8,765 bases of DNA from an uncultured Actinomyces sp. (GCA_915069725.1 CAJZFF010000055.1:1-8765); one strand, 5' to 3'; counted from the stretch's first letter, positions 1 through 5,737 are shown. The notes: generated by a model not told the origin, from the sequence alone. Made by a program: numbers and translations.

Positions 1-696
1 GCTGGTCAGCGAGTTGTCGGTGCCCGCGGCGGTCGCCTCGACCTCCAGCACGCCGGCGCTGTTGATCGCGCCCGCCGACACCGCTTCTCCGGGCGCGACC
101 TCGACCGGGATCGATTCACCGGTGATCGCCGAAGTGTCCAGGCTCGACCGGCCCGAGCGGACCAGCCCATCGGTCGCGACCCGCTCGCCAGGGCGGACCA
201 GCAGCACGTCGCCGACGGCGATCTCCCTGGCCGGGACCGAGGCGGAGGTCCCGTCGCGCAGCACGGTCGCGGTCTCCGGCACGAGCTTCAGCAGCGCGCG
301 CAGCCCGCCGCGGGCGCGGTCCATCGCCTTGTCCTCCAGGGCCTCGGCGATCGAGTAGAGGAACGCCAGCGCGGCCGCCTCCTCGACGTAGCCGAGGATC
401 ACCGCGCCCACGGCGCTGATCGTCATCAGCAGCGCGATCCCGAGCTTGCGCTTCACAACGAGATTCCGGATCGCACCGGGCACGAACGTGTACGCGCCCA
501 GCAGCAGGCCCGCCCAGAACGCGACCAGCGCCGCGATGTGCAGCCCCGACCACTCCAGCGCCAGGCCGGTGCCGAACGCGACGCCGGAGAGGATCGGCAC
601 GACCAGGCCGGGATCACGCCACCACGGGCGCTCTGCCTCCTCTGCCTCGTCCGCGGGGCTGGTCGTCGGCTCGTCGCAGCCGCAGGCGGCGCTCAC
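1..696 (-). CDS. Heavy-metal-translocating P1B-type ATPase, N-terminal part (runs off left edge)
   Basis: Reading from a GTG at 696 there are 232 codons to the edge with no stop. The protein would pump a divalent heavy metal (Cd/Pb/Zn/Co class) out across the membrane. Visible are four hydrophobic segments (about residues 30-47, 53-70, 86-102, 107-121), the helix ending LEDKAMDRAR typical of CadA/ZntA-like pumps, the actuator-domain stretch VRPGERVATDG (167-177) and the TGES dephosphorylation loop (192-195). The metal-site CPC and the DKTGT phosphorylation motif would lie beyond the edge. There is no N-terminal GMTCxxC metal-binding domain, only a short CGCDEP at residues 5-10. The GTG overlaps the TGA of the upstream cmtR-type gene (GTGA, 4 nt), so the two are co-transcribed and translationally coupled. 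In mycobacteria the partner of CmtR is the CtpG pump. The family call is secure; the exact substrate is inferred from the regulator. Confidence 0.93.
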   Translation of the reverse strand, partial: MSAACGCDEPTTSPADEAEEAERPWWRDPGLVVPILSGVAFGTGLALEWSGLHIAALVAFWAGLLLGAYTFVPGAIRNLVVKRKLGIALLMTISAVGAVILGYVEEAAALAFLYSIAEALEDKAMDRARGGLRALLKLVPETATVLRDGTSASVPAREIAVGDVLLVRPGERVATDGLVRSGRSSLDTSAITGESIPVEVAPGEAVSAGAINSAGVLEVEATAAGTDNSLTS

Positions 697-1061
697 GAGG
701 CGTCCCCCGAACTGCTCGCGGCGCAGCAGCCCGGCACCGAGCAGGCCGGGTCGATGCACGGCGCGCTCTCGTCCACGGCGAGGGTCACATCGACCAGTGC
801 CGTCAGCGCCGCGGCCAGGTGCGGGTCGGCGATCTCGTAGCGAGTCTGGCGGCCCTCGGGCTCGGCGACCACGATCCCGCAGTCGCGCAGGCAGGTCAGG
901 TGGTTGGACACGTTCGAGCGGGTCAGCCCCAGCTCGCGCGAGAGCACCGCGGGGTGGCTCGGGCTGTCGAGCAGGGACATCAGGATGCGGGAGCGCGTCG
1001 GGTCGGCCATGGCCCGGCCGAGCCGGTTCATGACGTCAAGACGCGAAGCAATGGTCAGCAT
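693..1061 (-). CDS. cmtR: ArsR/SmtB-family metal sensor, CmtR type
   Basis: A 122-aa winged-helix repressor predicted to leave its operator when it binds Cd(II) or Pb(II), derepressing itself and the ATPase. The N-terminal half reads GRAMADPTRSRIL, and the recognition helix is LTRSNVSNHLTCLRDCG. The key residues match the mycobacterial CmtR sensor: Cys57 and Cys61 in the recognition helix and Cys102 in the C-terminal tail, which are the known CmtR Cd/Pb ligands. The tail also carries Cys107, Cys112 and Cys113 in a CxPxC...CC-like cluster not needed by the canonical site. The ATG at 1061 lies directly behind a strong promoter, so the mRNA may be leaderless. The stop overlaps the ATPase start by 4 nt. 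Assignment rests on motif positions and overall resemblance; which metal is actually sensed is inferred. Confidence 0.93.
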   Translation of the reverse strand: MLTIASRLDVMNRLGRAMADPTRSRILMSLLDSPSHPAVLSRELGLTRSNVSNHLTCLRDCGIVVAEPEGRQTRYEIADPHLAAALTALVDVTLAVDESAPCIDPACSVPGCCAASSSGDAS

Positions 1062-1068
1062 GCACTGA

Positions 1069-1098
1069 ACTATACAGCAGCCGCTGACCTAATGTCCA
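1069..1098 (-). promoter_or_regulatory. cmtR-ATPase promoter
   Basis: On the minus strand, TGGACA (1098-1093; five of six to the -35 consensus) is followed after exactly 18 bp by TATAGT (1074-1069; five of six to the -10 consensus). The A of the cmtR ATG lies 8 nt downstream of the -10 hexamer, so transcription should begin at or within a base or two of the start codon. That predicts leaderless translation, which is common in actinobacteria. A repressor binding here would block RNA polymerase; no clear operator palindrome is visible beyond the AT-rich -10. Confidence 0.75.
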
Positions 1099-1149
1099 GT
1101 TGTCGCGGCTGCCGCACGCGCTGCGCGCGCTTGCCCTCGTGAGGCGTGA
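1099..1149. other. Junction between mobilization genes and the cmtR operon
   Basis: Fifty-one bases separate the last mobilization gene from the cmtR promoter. They hold GC-rich self-complementary stretches (gcggctgccgc at 1105-1115 and alternating GC at 1117-1131) without a T-run, which could be a weak terminator. No tRNA, no clear attachment-site repeat and no monooxygenase sequence is seen here. Confidence 0.4.
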
Positions 1150-2055
1150 TCACCTCTTGCGCCAGCGGGGCCACTTCGGCATCCCGCGGCCCTTCCAGGT
1201 CTCCACGAGACCCGCAACCCAGCGGACGGACGCGAAGAGCCCGTAGCCGGCCCCGGCGAGGCCAGCGCCGACCACGAGCCACCGGCCGATGCCGAGCCAC
1301 ACGCTCCCGTCCACGTCCAGCGCCCACTGAACACCCGTGATGAGCCCGGCGATGCCCATCCAGAGACCGGCGACGACCACGGCCACCGGCAGGAGAACGA
1401 GGCACATCGCGGCGGCGGCGGACCAGAGCTGTCGCGCCTCCAGCTTCGCCGTCGCGGCGATGATCCGCTCCGCCCGCGCGTTCGAGGCGTCGAGGCTCGC
1501 GGTCATCGTGGCCGAAGCCTCCCCGGCGACCTGCTCGACAGCCTTCTCGACCCGTTCCTCGGTGCGCTTCTCGATCCGCTGGACCGCGCCGCCGACCTGG
1601 CTCACGAGCTTCTGGTTCGCTGTGACCTGCGCCTTCAGACCCTCAATCGCCGAGGCCGTAGCCGCGCGATTCTTCTGCGCCTCCGCGACCAAGCTCCGCG
1701 ACGCGGCGTTCAAGCTCTCGCCGTTGAGACTCTGCGCGAACTCGCCGAGCGTGCTCGCGATCTCGTTCTGCCTGCTCTCGATACTCGCGATCCTCGCGGA
1801 CACGTCGCTGGAGGGCGAGGAGGTCGACGCCGGGGCCGTGATCCGCTCCAGCCGCCTCGTCGTCTCCTCGTCCATGACCTTCACGAACCCCGCGAGCTTC
1901 TTCTGCTGTTCGGTCAGCGTGGCGATCCTCGTGTTCTGCGCCTCGACGGCGGCGAGGATCGAGGTCAACAGCTCCATCGTCTCCGGACTGCCGAGCTGCT
2001 GCTGCGACTGCTCGGGCTCGTTCTGCTGCTTCAGCCTGTCGAGCGCTGCGCTCAT
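1150..2055 (-). CDS. Coiled-coil membrane protein, probable mobilization accessory (MobB-like position)
   Basis: A 301-aa protein. The ATG at 2055 is chosen because AAGGAG lies just upstream; longer in-frame extensions give only arginine/serine-rich shadow sequence. Residues 1-205 are Gln/Glu/Ala-rich with heptad-like spacing, including long helical stretches (about 28-73, 85-180, 185-207). Two hydrophobic segments follow (about 211-240 and 252-277), then a basic, Trp-rich tail (about 287-301). Codon third positions are almost all G or C, so this frame is clearly coding. It starts inside the relaxase gene in a different frame and overlaps it by 413 nt. In ColE1- and RSF1010-type plasmids, mobB/mobD genes also lie inside the relaxase gene, and RSF1010 MobB is membrane-associated and helps present the relaxosome to the secretion channel. 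By analogy this protein may anchor the relaxosome; I recognise no named domain. Confidence 0.8.
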   Translation of the reverse strand: MSAALDRLKQQNEPEQSQQQLGSPETMELLTSILAAVEAQNTRIATLTEQQKKLAGFVKVMDEETTRRLERITAPASTSSPSSDVSARIASIESRQNEIASTLGEFAQSLNGESLNAASRSLVAEAQKNRAATASAIEGLKAQVTANQKLVSQVGGAVQRIEKRTEERVEKAVEQVAGEASATMTASLDASNARAERIIAATAKLEARQLWSAAAAMCLVLLPVAVVVAGLWMGIAGLITGVQWALDVDGSVWLGIGRWLVVGAGLAGAGYGLFASVRWVAGLVETWKGRGMPKWPRWRKR

Positions 2056-2929
2056 GTTCCTTCTCCTTCTGCTGCTGGTGGTAGTCGAAGAACGCCTGCG
2101 CGCCCTCCGGGGTGAAGTCCGCCGAGAGGGCGCTCGCGCGCTTGCGGCGCTCGGCGCGGCCGGACTCGCCGCGGCGATCCTCGATGTAGAGCGTCCAGGT
2201 CTCTTGCCCGGCGCGCTTGCCCTTCTTGCTGACGGGGCTGTGCAACCGCATCCGCGGCACCCGCTCCCCGTCATCGCCGAGCCGCTGGTTCTGCTCCTCG
2301 ATCACCGAGACCAGACCGGCCTTGTCCACCGCCCGGGGATCGGCCAGCGCCGCGCTCATCCGGTCGCCCATCTCGCGGTCGAGCGATCCCTCGGCGAAGT
2401 CCTCGCGGCGCAGCTCCCAGTCCTTCGGTGCGTGCTCCAGCCGCTTCACGACCGAGAGCCCGTGTTCTCGCATCAGCTGGTCGTTCGCCGACTGGACGCC
2501 CCGCTGATTCCCGGCCTTGCGGTCGTGGAACGTGCGATAGTCCGAGAGCGCCTTCCCCGTCCGGTTGTTGTGGTTGATGACCAAGATGTGGTTGTGCGGC
2601 TTCTTGCCCCGCCCATCCACATGACTGACTACGAGGCAGTCGGAATCCGGGTGCATCTTCTTCGCGAGCTGATAACCGAGATCGTTCACCCGCTGCACGT
2701 CCTCCGGACTCTTCGGGTCGAACTCCTCGTCGCTGAACGACTGGCGGTAATGCACCGCCTCGACCTCGCGCGTCGTGTTCTGCGTGAGCGACCGAGCGCG
2801 CGCCGAGAACGCGCCGGGGCCTCCCGGCACATCGCACGTGATCGCGATGCCCCGCTCGTCCTCCTTGCCACGGATATAGCGCTCCGTGTCGGCGGCGCTG
2901 GCGCTCGGGCTGTAGTGCGTGGTGCTCAT
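1643..2929 (-). CDS. Relaxase / mobilization nuclease, MOBP-like (Relaxase domain)
   Basis: A 428-aa DNA relaxase expected to nick one strand at oriT, become covalently attached through a tyrosine and pilot the strand into a recipient. The HUH metal site is visible as SHVDGRGKKPHNHILVIN (about residues 102-119), with His103, His112 and His114 as likely metal ligands and Asp105 supporting. Tyr18, or Tyr6, near the N-terminus is the candidate nucleophile. Residues 60-95 resemble the usual spacer of the Relaxase/Mobilisation-nuclease family. From about residue 285 the chain is charged and coiled-coil-like (QQQKEKEHERSARQ onward). The start overlaps the mobC stop by 4 nt (ATGA), with only a weak SD. 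The last 137 codons overlap the next gene in another frame, so the true C-terminus may be conserved or merely an open shadow. No type IV coupling protein or secretion genes are near, which points to mobilization by a helper. Confidence 0.85.
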   Translation of the reverse strand: MSTTHYSPSASAADTERYIRGKEDERGIAITCDVPGGPGAFSARARSLTQNTTREVEAVHYRQSFSDEEFDPKSPEDVQRVNDLGYQLAKKMHPDSDCLVVSHVDGRGKKPHNHILVINHNNRTGKALSDYRTFHDRKAGNQRGVQSANDQLMREHGLSVVKRLEHAPKDWELRREDFAEGSLDREMGDRMSAALADPRAVDKAGLVSVIEEQNQRLGDDGERVPRMRLHSPVSKKGKRAGQETWTLYIEDRRGESGRAERRKRASALSADFTPEGAQAFFDYHQQQKEKEHERSARQAEAAERARAVAAAARQSGDDGAVDLDPRRRRGAEHEDRHADRTAEEARGVREGHGRGDDEAAGADHGPGVDLLALQRRVREDREYREQAERDREHARRVRAESQRRELERRVAELGRGGAEESRGYGLGD

Positions 2930-3516
2930 GAGGCCGCCCGATCCCCGAGCAGGGCGCGGACCTCGCGCAGCAACTCGATCAGCTCGGGCACCTCCGCCGA
3001 CAGCGCCACTGACTCACCAGCCCGCGCCCGGCGGTCGAGGTCGTTGACGTTGATCGCCAGCGGGCGAATCTGCGCGGCCAGCTCGCGAGCATCCGCCGAC
3101 GCCTGCACCCGCGCCTCGACCCCGAGCAGGTGCGCGGCCACGGCGGCGTCCAACTCCTCGCTCCGAGAGGCGTGGAGGGCATCCCGGACGACGGTCCGCA
3201 CCCACGTGCTCGGAGCCAGCCCGAGCCGCTTCGCACGAGTGCGAAGCGCCGCGAGCGTCTCCTCTCCGAAGTCGGTATCGAGCTTCGCGCGGCCCCCACG
3301 ACGACGCTTCGCGCCGCCGTGACTCTGACGCACAGCCTCCGCATCAGCCCGACCGGTGTTCACCTGGGAGTCGGTCTGCTGCTCCACCTGTACGCCAGAG
3401 TGGCAAGCAGTAGCCGTGTCGGACATTTCGCTGGCGCTCATGTCCTCCCCGGCTGCTTGCGAGGGGCCTCCGGCCCCCTCGACCCCCTGGAAGAGCGCAT
3501 CGCGTTCGGTGCTCAT
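2926..3516 (-). CDS. mobC: MobC-family relaxosome accessory protein
   Basis: A 196-aa protein with a basic linker KRRRGGR (70-76) and a ribbon-helix-helix-like DNA-binding segment (about 78-114; KLDTDFGEETLAALRTRAKR, then LGLAPSTWVRTVVRDAL). A C-terminal MobC-like helical region runs from about 143 to 190, including QIRPLAINVNDLDRRAR. MobC proteins bind oriT, help open the nic region and assist the relaxase. The ATG at 3516 has GGAGGT five bases upstream and overlaps the rep stop by 4 nt (ATGA). Its own stop overlaps the relaxase start the same way. The first roughly 68 residues are low-complexity and polar, longer than in most MobC proteins; internal ATGs at 3441 and 3426 lack a better ribosome site. 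Replication and mobilization therefore appear to share one transcript. Confidence 0.82.
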   Translation of the reverse strand: MSTERDALFQGVEGAGGPSQAAGEDMSASEMSDTATACHSGVQVEQQTDSQVNTGRADAEAVRQSHGGAKRRRGGRAKLDTDFGEETLAALRTRAKRLGLAPSTWVRTVVRDALHASRSEELDAAVAAHLLGVEARVQASADARELAAQIRPLAINVNDLDRRARAGESVALSAEVPELIELLREVRALLGDRAAS

Positions 3517-4925
3517 GCGGCACCTCCGATCAGCGCCAGCGGCACGTCAGGGCTCCGCACCGCGAGCCCGCCCAGCAGCTCAGCAACCGCGCCCTCAGCG
3601 TCATGTTCCGCCGAGGTCTCCGGACCGTAGGTCAGTTCCCGCGACCCGACGTTCTGGTGATACGCGTTGCCGTACATGCCGGGCGTGTGTGCGGCGGTCG
3701 GGATGCTGCACTGGTGCCACTCGTAGGGCTCGATCTTCCCAATGTGCTGCACGAGGTAACGATTGATGTCGTCGGCACGATAGACCTTCACGACCGAGGC
3801 CAAGCGGCGGATGAACTGGTCCAACGCCTCGTCCACGTTGCCCTTCTGGCGGGCGTAGTAGAAGAACTCGACAGGCTCGATCGTCGCCGTGATGACGATA
3901 AGGCGCGGGGCCACCTCGCCCTTGTTCTTGTACCGAGCCTTCGCAGGCGAGGCGTTGTACGGATCAAGCAGCAGCAGCCAGTCGTTCGCATCCATCGCCG
4001 AGGCCCGCAGATCGTCCAGCAGCAGCACCTCCTCGCCTCGCCAGTCATCAAGCGGGTTCCCCGTCGCGGCCCGGTAGACCTGCCACCGCTCGCCGTGCGC
4101 GTTCGCCGCGTTGATCGCCTCGGTGATGAAGTCCGTGGCGAACCGGGTCTTGCCGATCCCGGCATCCCCATGGACGAACACCACGTGCGTCGAGAACTCA
4201 CCGGCGCGGAGCTTCGCCGCCGCCCGGTATGCGCGGCGCTGGCCGTAGGCCGACAGCGCGTCGTCGATCTCCCGCTGATGCCGCGAGTAGATGTCGAACA
4301 GCTCGTCCGTGAGCATGATCTGATCCCGCGTGAACTCGCCCTGGAGCACGCGCTCGCGCATGTCCTCGAAGTTCTCGGCGACGACCTTCTTCTTCACGTG
4401 CGCGCGCCCCTTGAGCCAGGTCTCCCGACGCTGGGCGTCGATCCCGAGGTAGTCAGGCCCACGCACCGTAGCGACCTCCGAAGGCGCGTATTGGTGCTTG
4501 TCCGCGTACTTCACGTGCGTCAGATACGACAGCATGTTGTCGTAGGCGTACCGCCCGCGGCCCGGCTTCTCGACGTACTGGGGCTCGACGCCGATGCCGA
4601 ACGCGAGCCGATCCAGCGGTGCGCTCTTCGCACGGCTGGCGAACTTGATGACCGCGTGCAGGTGATCGGGCTTCGGCTCGATCACCAGAGCCTTCTCCGT
4701 GTCGCTCCAGACCTCGCGCTCGTCCTTGTCATGCACGATGCCGTAGGCCTCGACGACCTCGCAGCCGGTGGCCTCGAGCCGCTGCACCACGTAGGCGAGG
4801 ATCGCCTCGGCTCCCTGCTGGAGCAGCGCGGCCCCGTTCGGGTCCTCGGCAGCCCAGGTCCAGTACGACGGATCGAGGTACTGCGTGAGCCCGATGCTCG
4901 TCGGGTTGTTCTCCTGCTTAGCCAC
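3513..4925 (-). CDS. rep: Rolling-circle replication initiator: HUH endonuclease plus SF3 helicase (CRESS-like Rep)
   Basis: A 470-aa initiator from the GTG at 4925, chosen because GGTGGTC lies just upstream and the next possible start would read through the iteron region. The N-terminal endonuclease has YGIVHDKDE (61-69), the HUH motif HLHAVIKF (88-95) and the tyrosine motif YDNMLSYLTHVKYADKHQY (about 128-146). Tyr135 in YLTH is the best nucleophile candidate by comparison with pMV158-type Rep proteins. The C-terminal part is an SF3-like ATPase: Walker A GDAGIGKTRFA (253-263; Lys259, Thr260), Walker B EEVLLLDD (298-305), motif C-like RLIVITATIEP (341-351), and basic FIRR (371-374) as a possible arginine finger. 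This architecture matches plasmid Reps related to CRESS-DNA virus Reps. Small pMV158 Rep proteins lack the helicase domain. It would nick the nearby origin and unwind the template itself. It is coupled to mobC downstream. Confidence 0.9.
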   Translation of the reverse strand: MAKQENNPTSIGLTQYLDPSYWTWAAEDPNGAALLQQGAEAILAYVVQRLEATGCEVVEAYGIVHDKDEREVWSDTEKALVIEPKPDHLHAVIKFASRAKSAPLDRLAFGIGVEPQYVEKPGRGRYAYDNMLSYLTHVKYADKHQYAPSEVATVRGPDYLGIDAQRRETWLKGRAHVKKKVVAENFEDMRERVLQGEFTRDQIMLTDELFDIYSRHQREIDDALSAYGQRRAYRAAAKLRAGEFSTHVVFVHGDAGIGKTRFATDFITEAINAANAHGERWQVYRAATGNPLDDWRGEEVLLLDDLRASAMDANDWLLLLDPYNASPAKARYKNKGEVAPRLIVITATIEPVEFFYYARQKGNVDEALDQFIRRLASVVKVYRADDINRYLVQHIGKIEPYEWHQCSIPTAAHTPGMYGNAYHQNVGSRELTYGPETSAEHDAEGAVAELLGGLAVRSPDVPLALIGGAA

Positions 4926-5277
4926 GGCGACCACCCCCGCCGCGGACAGCGCGGAGGGCCTCAGAGAGAGTGCGGCGCCTAAATGACCCCCTATTGACCC
5001 CCAAATGAGACCCAAAATGATCCCACGAGGCCACGCGACGGAGCGCGGGCGGAACCGACCGCTGACCAGGCACGTTGTTGCAGGACGCGGCAATCGACAA
5101 GCCCTTGCCGCGCCCGTAGGAACGAATGAGGCTCCCGAAACTCTTAGAGTGCGAAGCACGGCTGCGGACCGTCATCACGACGACGGGCAGCCCGCCTTCG
5201 GCGGGTGCCAGGCCAGGCCCTCCGGGCGGGGTCAGGTCGGCGGGAGCGGTGCTGAGGTTGCGTGCGTCGGCGCGCAT
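4918..5277 (-). CDS. Possible 119-aa protein lying across the origin
   Basis: An ATG at 5277 overlaps the TGA of the 82-aa gene (TGATG), and its TAA ends 8 nt inside rep. The frame is open for 119 codons: a proline-rich start (11-32), a basic/serine middle (36-58; SFGSLIRSYGRGKG) and an arginine-rich end (98-119). The start has the same upstream sequence as the 82-aa gene start (GGCGGTGGTC, then TGATG), which argues that it is really used. Against it, the frame contains the iterons and hairpins, has no recognisable domain, and open frames are common in such GC-rich DNA. It might be a coupling leader peptide that carries ribosomes to the rep start rather than a stable protein. I am not sure it is a gene. 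Confidence 0.38.
   Translation of the reverse strand: MRADARNLSTAPADLTPPGGPGLAPAEGGLPVVVMTVRSRASHSKSFGSLIRSYGRGKGLSIAASCNNVPGQRSVPPALRRVASWDHFGSHLGVNRGSFRRRTLSEALRAVRGGGGRRG
4981..5024. repeat. Four tandem 11-bp iterons
   Basis: Read on the plus strand the units are aaatgaccccc (4981-4991), tattgaccccc (4992-5002), aaatgagaccc (5003-5013) and aaaatgatccc (5014-5024), with no gaps between them. The consensus is about AAATGAcCCCC. The 11-bp period places each copy on the same helical face. They lie 56 bp upstream of the rep start and are likely the Rep-binding locus and possibly an autoregulatory site. Confidence 0.75.
5087..5111. other. Hairpin, candidate nick site
   Basis: A perfect 7-bp stem (gcggcaa at 5087-5093 pairing with ttgccgc at 5105-5111) encloses an 11-nt loop. 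On the minus, rep-coding strand the loop reads GGGCTTGTCGA. Rolling-circle Rep proteins cut in single-stranded loops of this kind, and the position upstream of the iterons fits. Function is inferred. Confidence 0.45.
5140..5150. other. Short perfect palindrome in the origin region
   Basis: actct-t-agagt forms a 5-bp stem with a single central base. It sits about 30 bp beyond the candidate nick hairpin and may be part of the origin structure or a protein-binding half-site pair. Nothing else explains it. Confidence 0.35.
5186..5209. other. GC-rich hairpin
   Basis: cccgcc (5191-5196) pairs with ggcggg (5200-5205) around a TTC loop, and the stem can be extended by four more pairs with one bulged A and one G-U. 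There is no T-run on either strand, so it may be a factor-assisted terminator/attenuator or an origin stem-loop rather than a classical terminator. Confidence 0.4.
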
Positions 5278-5525
5278 CAGCGACCACCGCCCCGGCCGTA
5301 GCGCTTGATGACAGCCTGGTGCGTGACGCCGAGGGCGTCGCCGATCTTCGCCCAGGTCACCCCATCGGCGCGGGCGTCGGCGACGGCGATCTCGACGGAC
5401 TCCTCCAGCACGGAGCGGAGCACGCCGAGGTCGTAGAGACGTGCCTCGGACTCGGCGAGGGAGGGGTCGCCCTGTCGCCAGCGGAAGCCGTTCACGTGGT
5501 CGAAGGCGGCGGAGTTGGCGCTCAT
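5277..5525 (-). CDS. Small helix-turn-helix protein (82 aa)
   Basis: An 82-aa protein whose C-terminal half contains a sigma-factor-like helix-turn-helix: EIAVADARADGVTWAKIGDALGVTHQAVIKRYG spans residues about 45-77, ending in a GRGGGR tail. The ATG at 5525 shares one base with the upstream stop (TGATG), with GGTGGTC as SD. Its position before the origin and rep is where pMV158-type plasmids place a copy-number repressor (CopG is ribbon-helix-helix, so this would be a different fold). A role as recombination directionality factor is also possible, because the recombinase is 400 bp away. The HTH is visible; the function is inferred. Confidence 0.75.
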   Translation of the reverse strand: MSANSAAFDHVNGFRWRQGDPSLAESEARLYDLGVLRSVLEESVEIAVADARADGVTWAKIGDALGVTHQAVIKRYGRGGGR

Positions 5526-5737
5526 CAGTGACCACCGCCCATCACGGCGGCGACCGCGGCGCGCTGTCGCGGGGTCAGGGGCGTGCGAGCCAGGCGTTCA
5601 CCGGCCAGACGACCAGCAGCACGAGCGGCGGCGATGACGGGATCGAGGCCGTCTGCCTGCGGAGAAGGAGTGGAGCCCTGATCGAGGCCAGGGCGGTCGA
5701 GCGCGGATGCGCGGGGAACGTCGATAACGACAGACAT
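5525..5737 (-). CDS. Small hypothetical protein (70 aa), first gene of the replication operon
   Basis: A 70-aa protein from the ATG at 5737, with GAGGAC six bases upstream. Residues 1-30 are polar and probably disordered; 31-68 look like two alanine/arginine-rich helices (DPVIAAARAAGRLAGERLAR and LTPRQRAAVAAVM). I recognise no domain. It is joined to the HTH gene by a 1-nt overlap and is the first gene after the palindrome-controlled intergenic region, so it may be a copy-control or coupling partner. That it is real is supported by its ribosome site and tight linkage, not by homology. Confidence 0.6.
   Translation of the reverse strand: MSVVIDVPRASALDRPGLDQGSTPSPQADGLDPVIAAARAAGRLAGERLARTPLTPRQRAAVAAVMGGGH

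Larger units (their letters stand above)
4926..5276. other. Candidate double-strand replication origin upstream of rep
   Basis: This 351-bp interval between rep and the 82-aa gene has the parts expected of a rolling-circle origin: four tandem 11-bp repeats next to rep, then two short perfect hairpins and one long GC-rich hairpin, in the order seen in pMV158-type plasmids (rep, binding repeats, nick hairpin). The distance from the repeats to the first hairpin is about 62 bp. The nick base cannot be fixed; the loop of the 5087-5111 hairpin, and a CCTACG stretch at 5120-5115 (minus), are the places I would look first. A 119-codon minus-strand frame is open across the whole interval and is listed separately. 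Confidence 0.6.

Noticed and set aside
1095..1110. CGACAA shared with the monooxygenase junction (minus strand, near 1100 and 7407) as an attachment-site core
   Set aside because: Only six bases match, the flanks do not, and the downstream monooxygenase sequence is absent on the left; it is expected by chance.
2056..2274. Longer start at 2274 for the membrane protein
   Set aside because: The added 73 residues are Arg/Ser/Pro-rich shadow of the relaxase frame; the ATG at 2055 has AAGGAG upstream.
1337..3322. Very long plus-strand open frame (661 codons)
   Set aside because: It is antisense to the relaxase, MobC and membrane-protein genes, shows no domain and has shadow-like composition of GC-rich DNA.
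3603..4982. 459-codon plus-strand open frame
   Set aside because: It is antisense to rep, whose nuclease and helicase motifs are unmistakable on the minus strand.
4926..5159. Longer rep start at 5159
   Set aside because: The extra 78 residues do not look like a Rep N-terminus and would be encoded by the iterons; the GTG at 4925 has a ribosome site in the right place.
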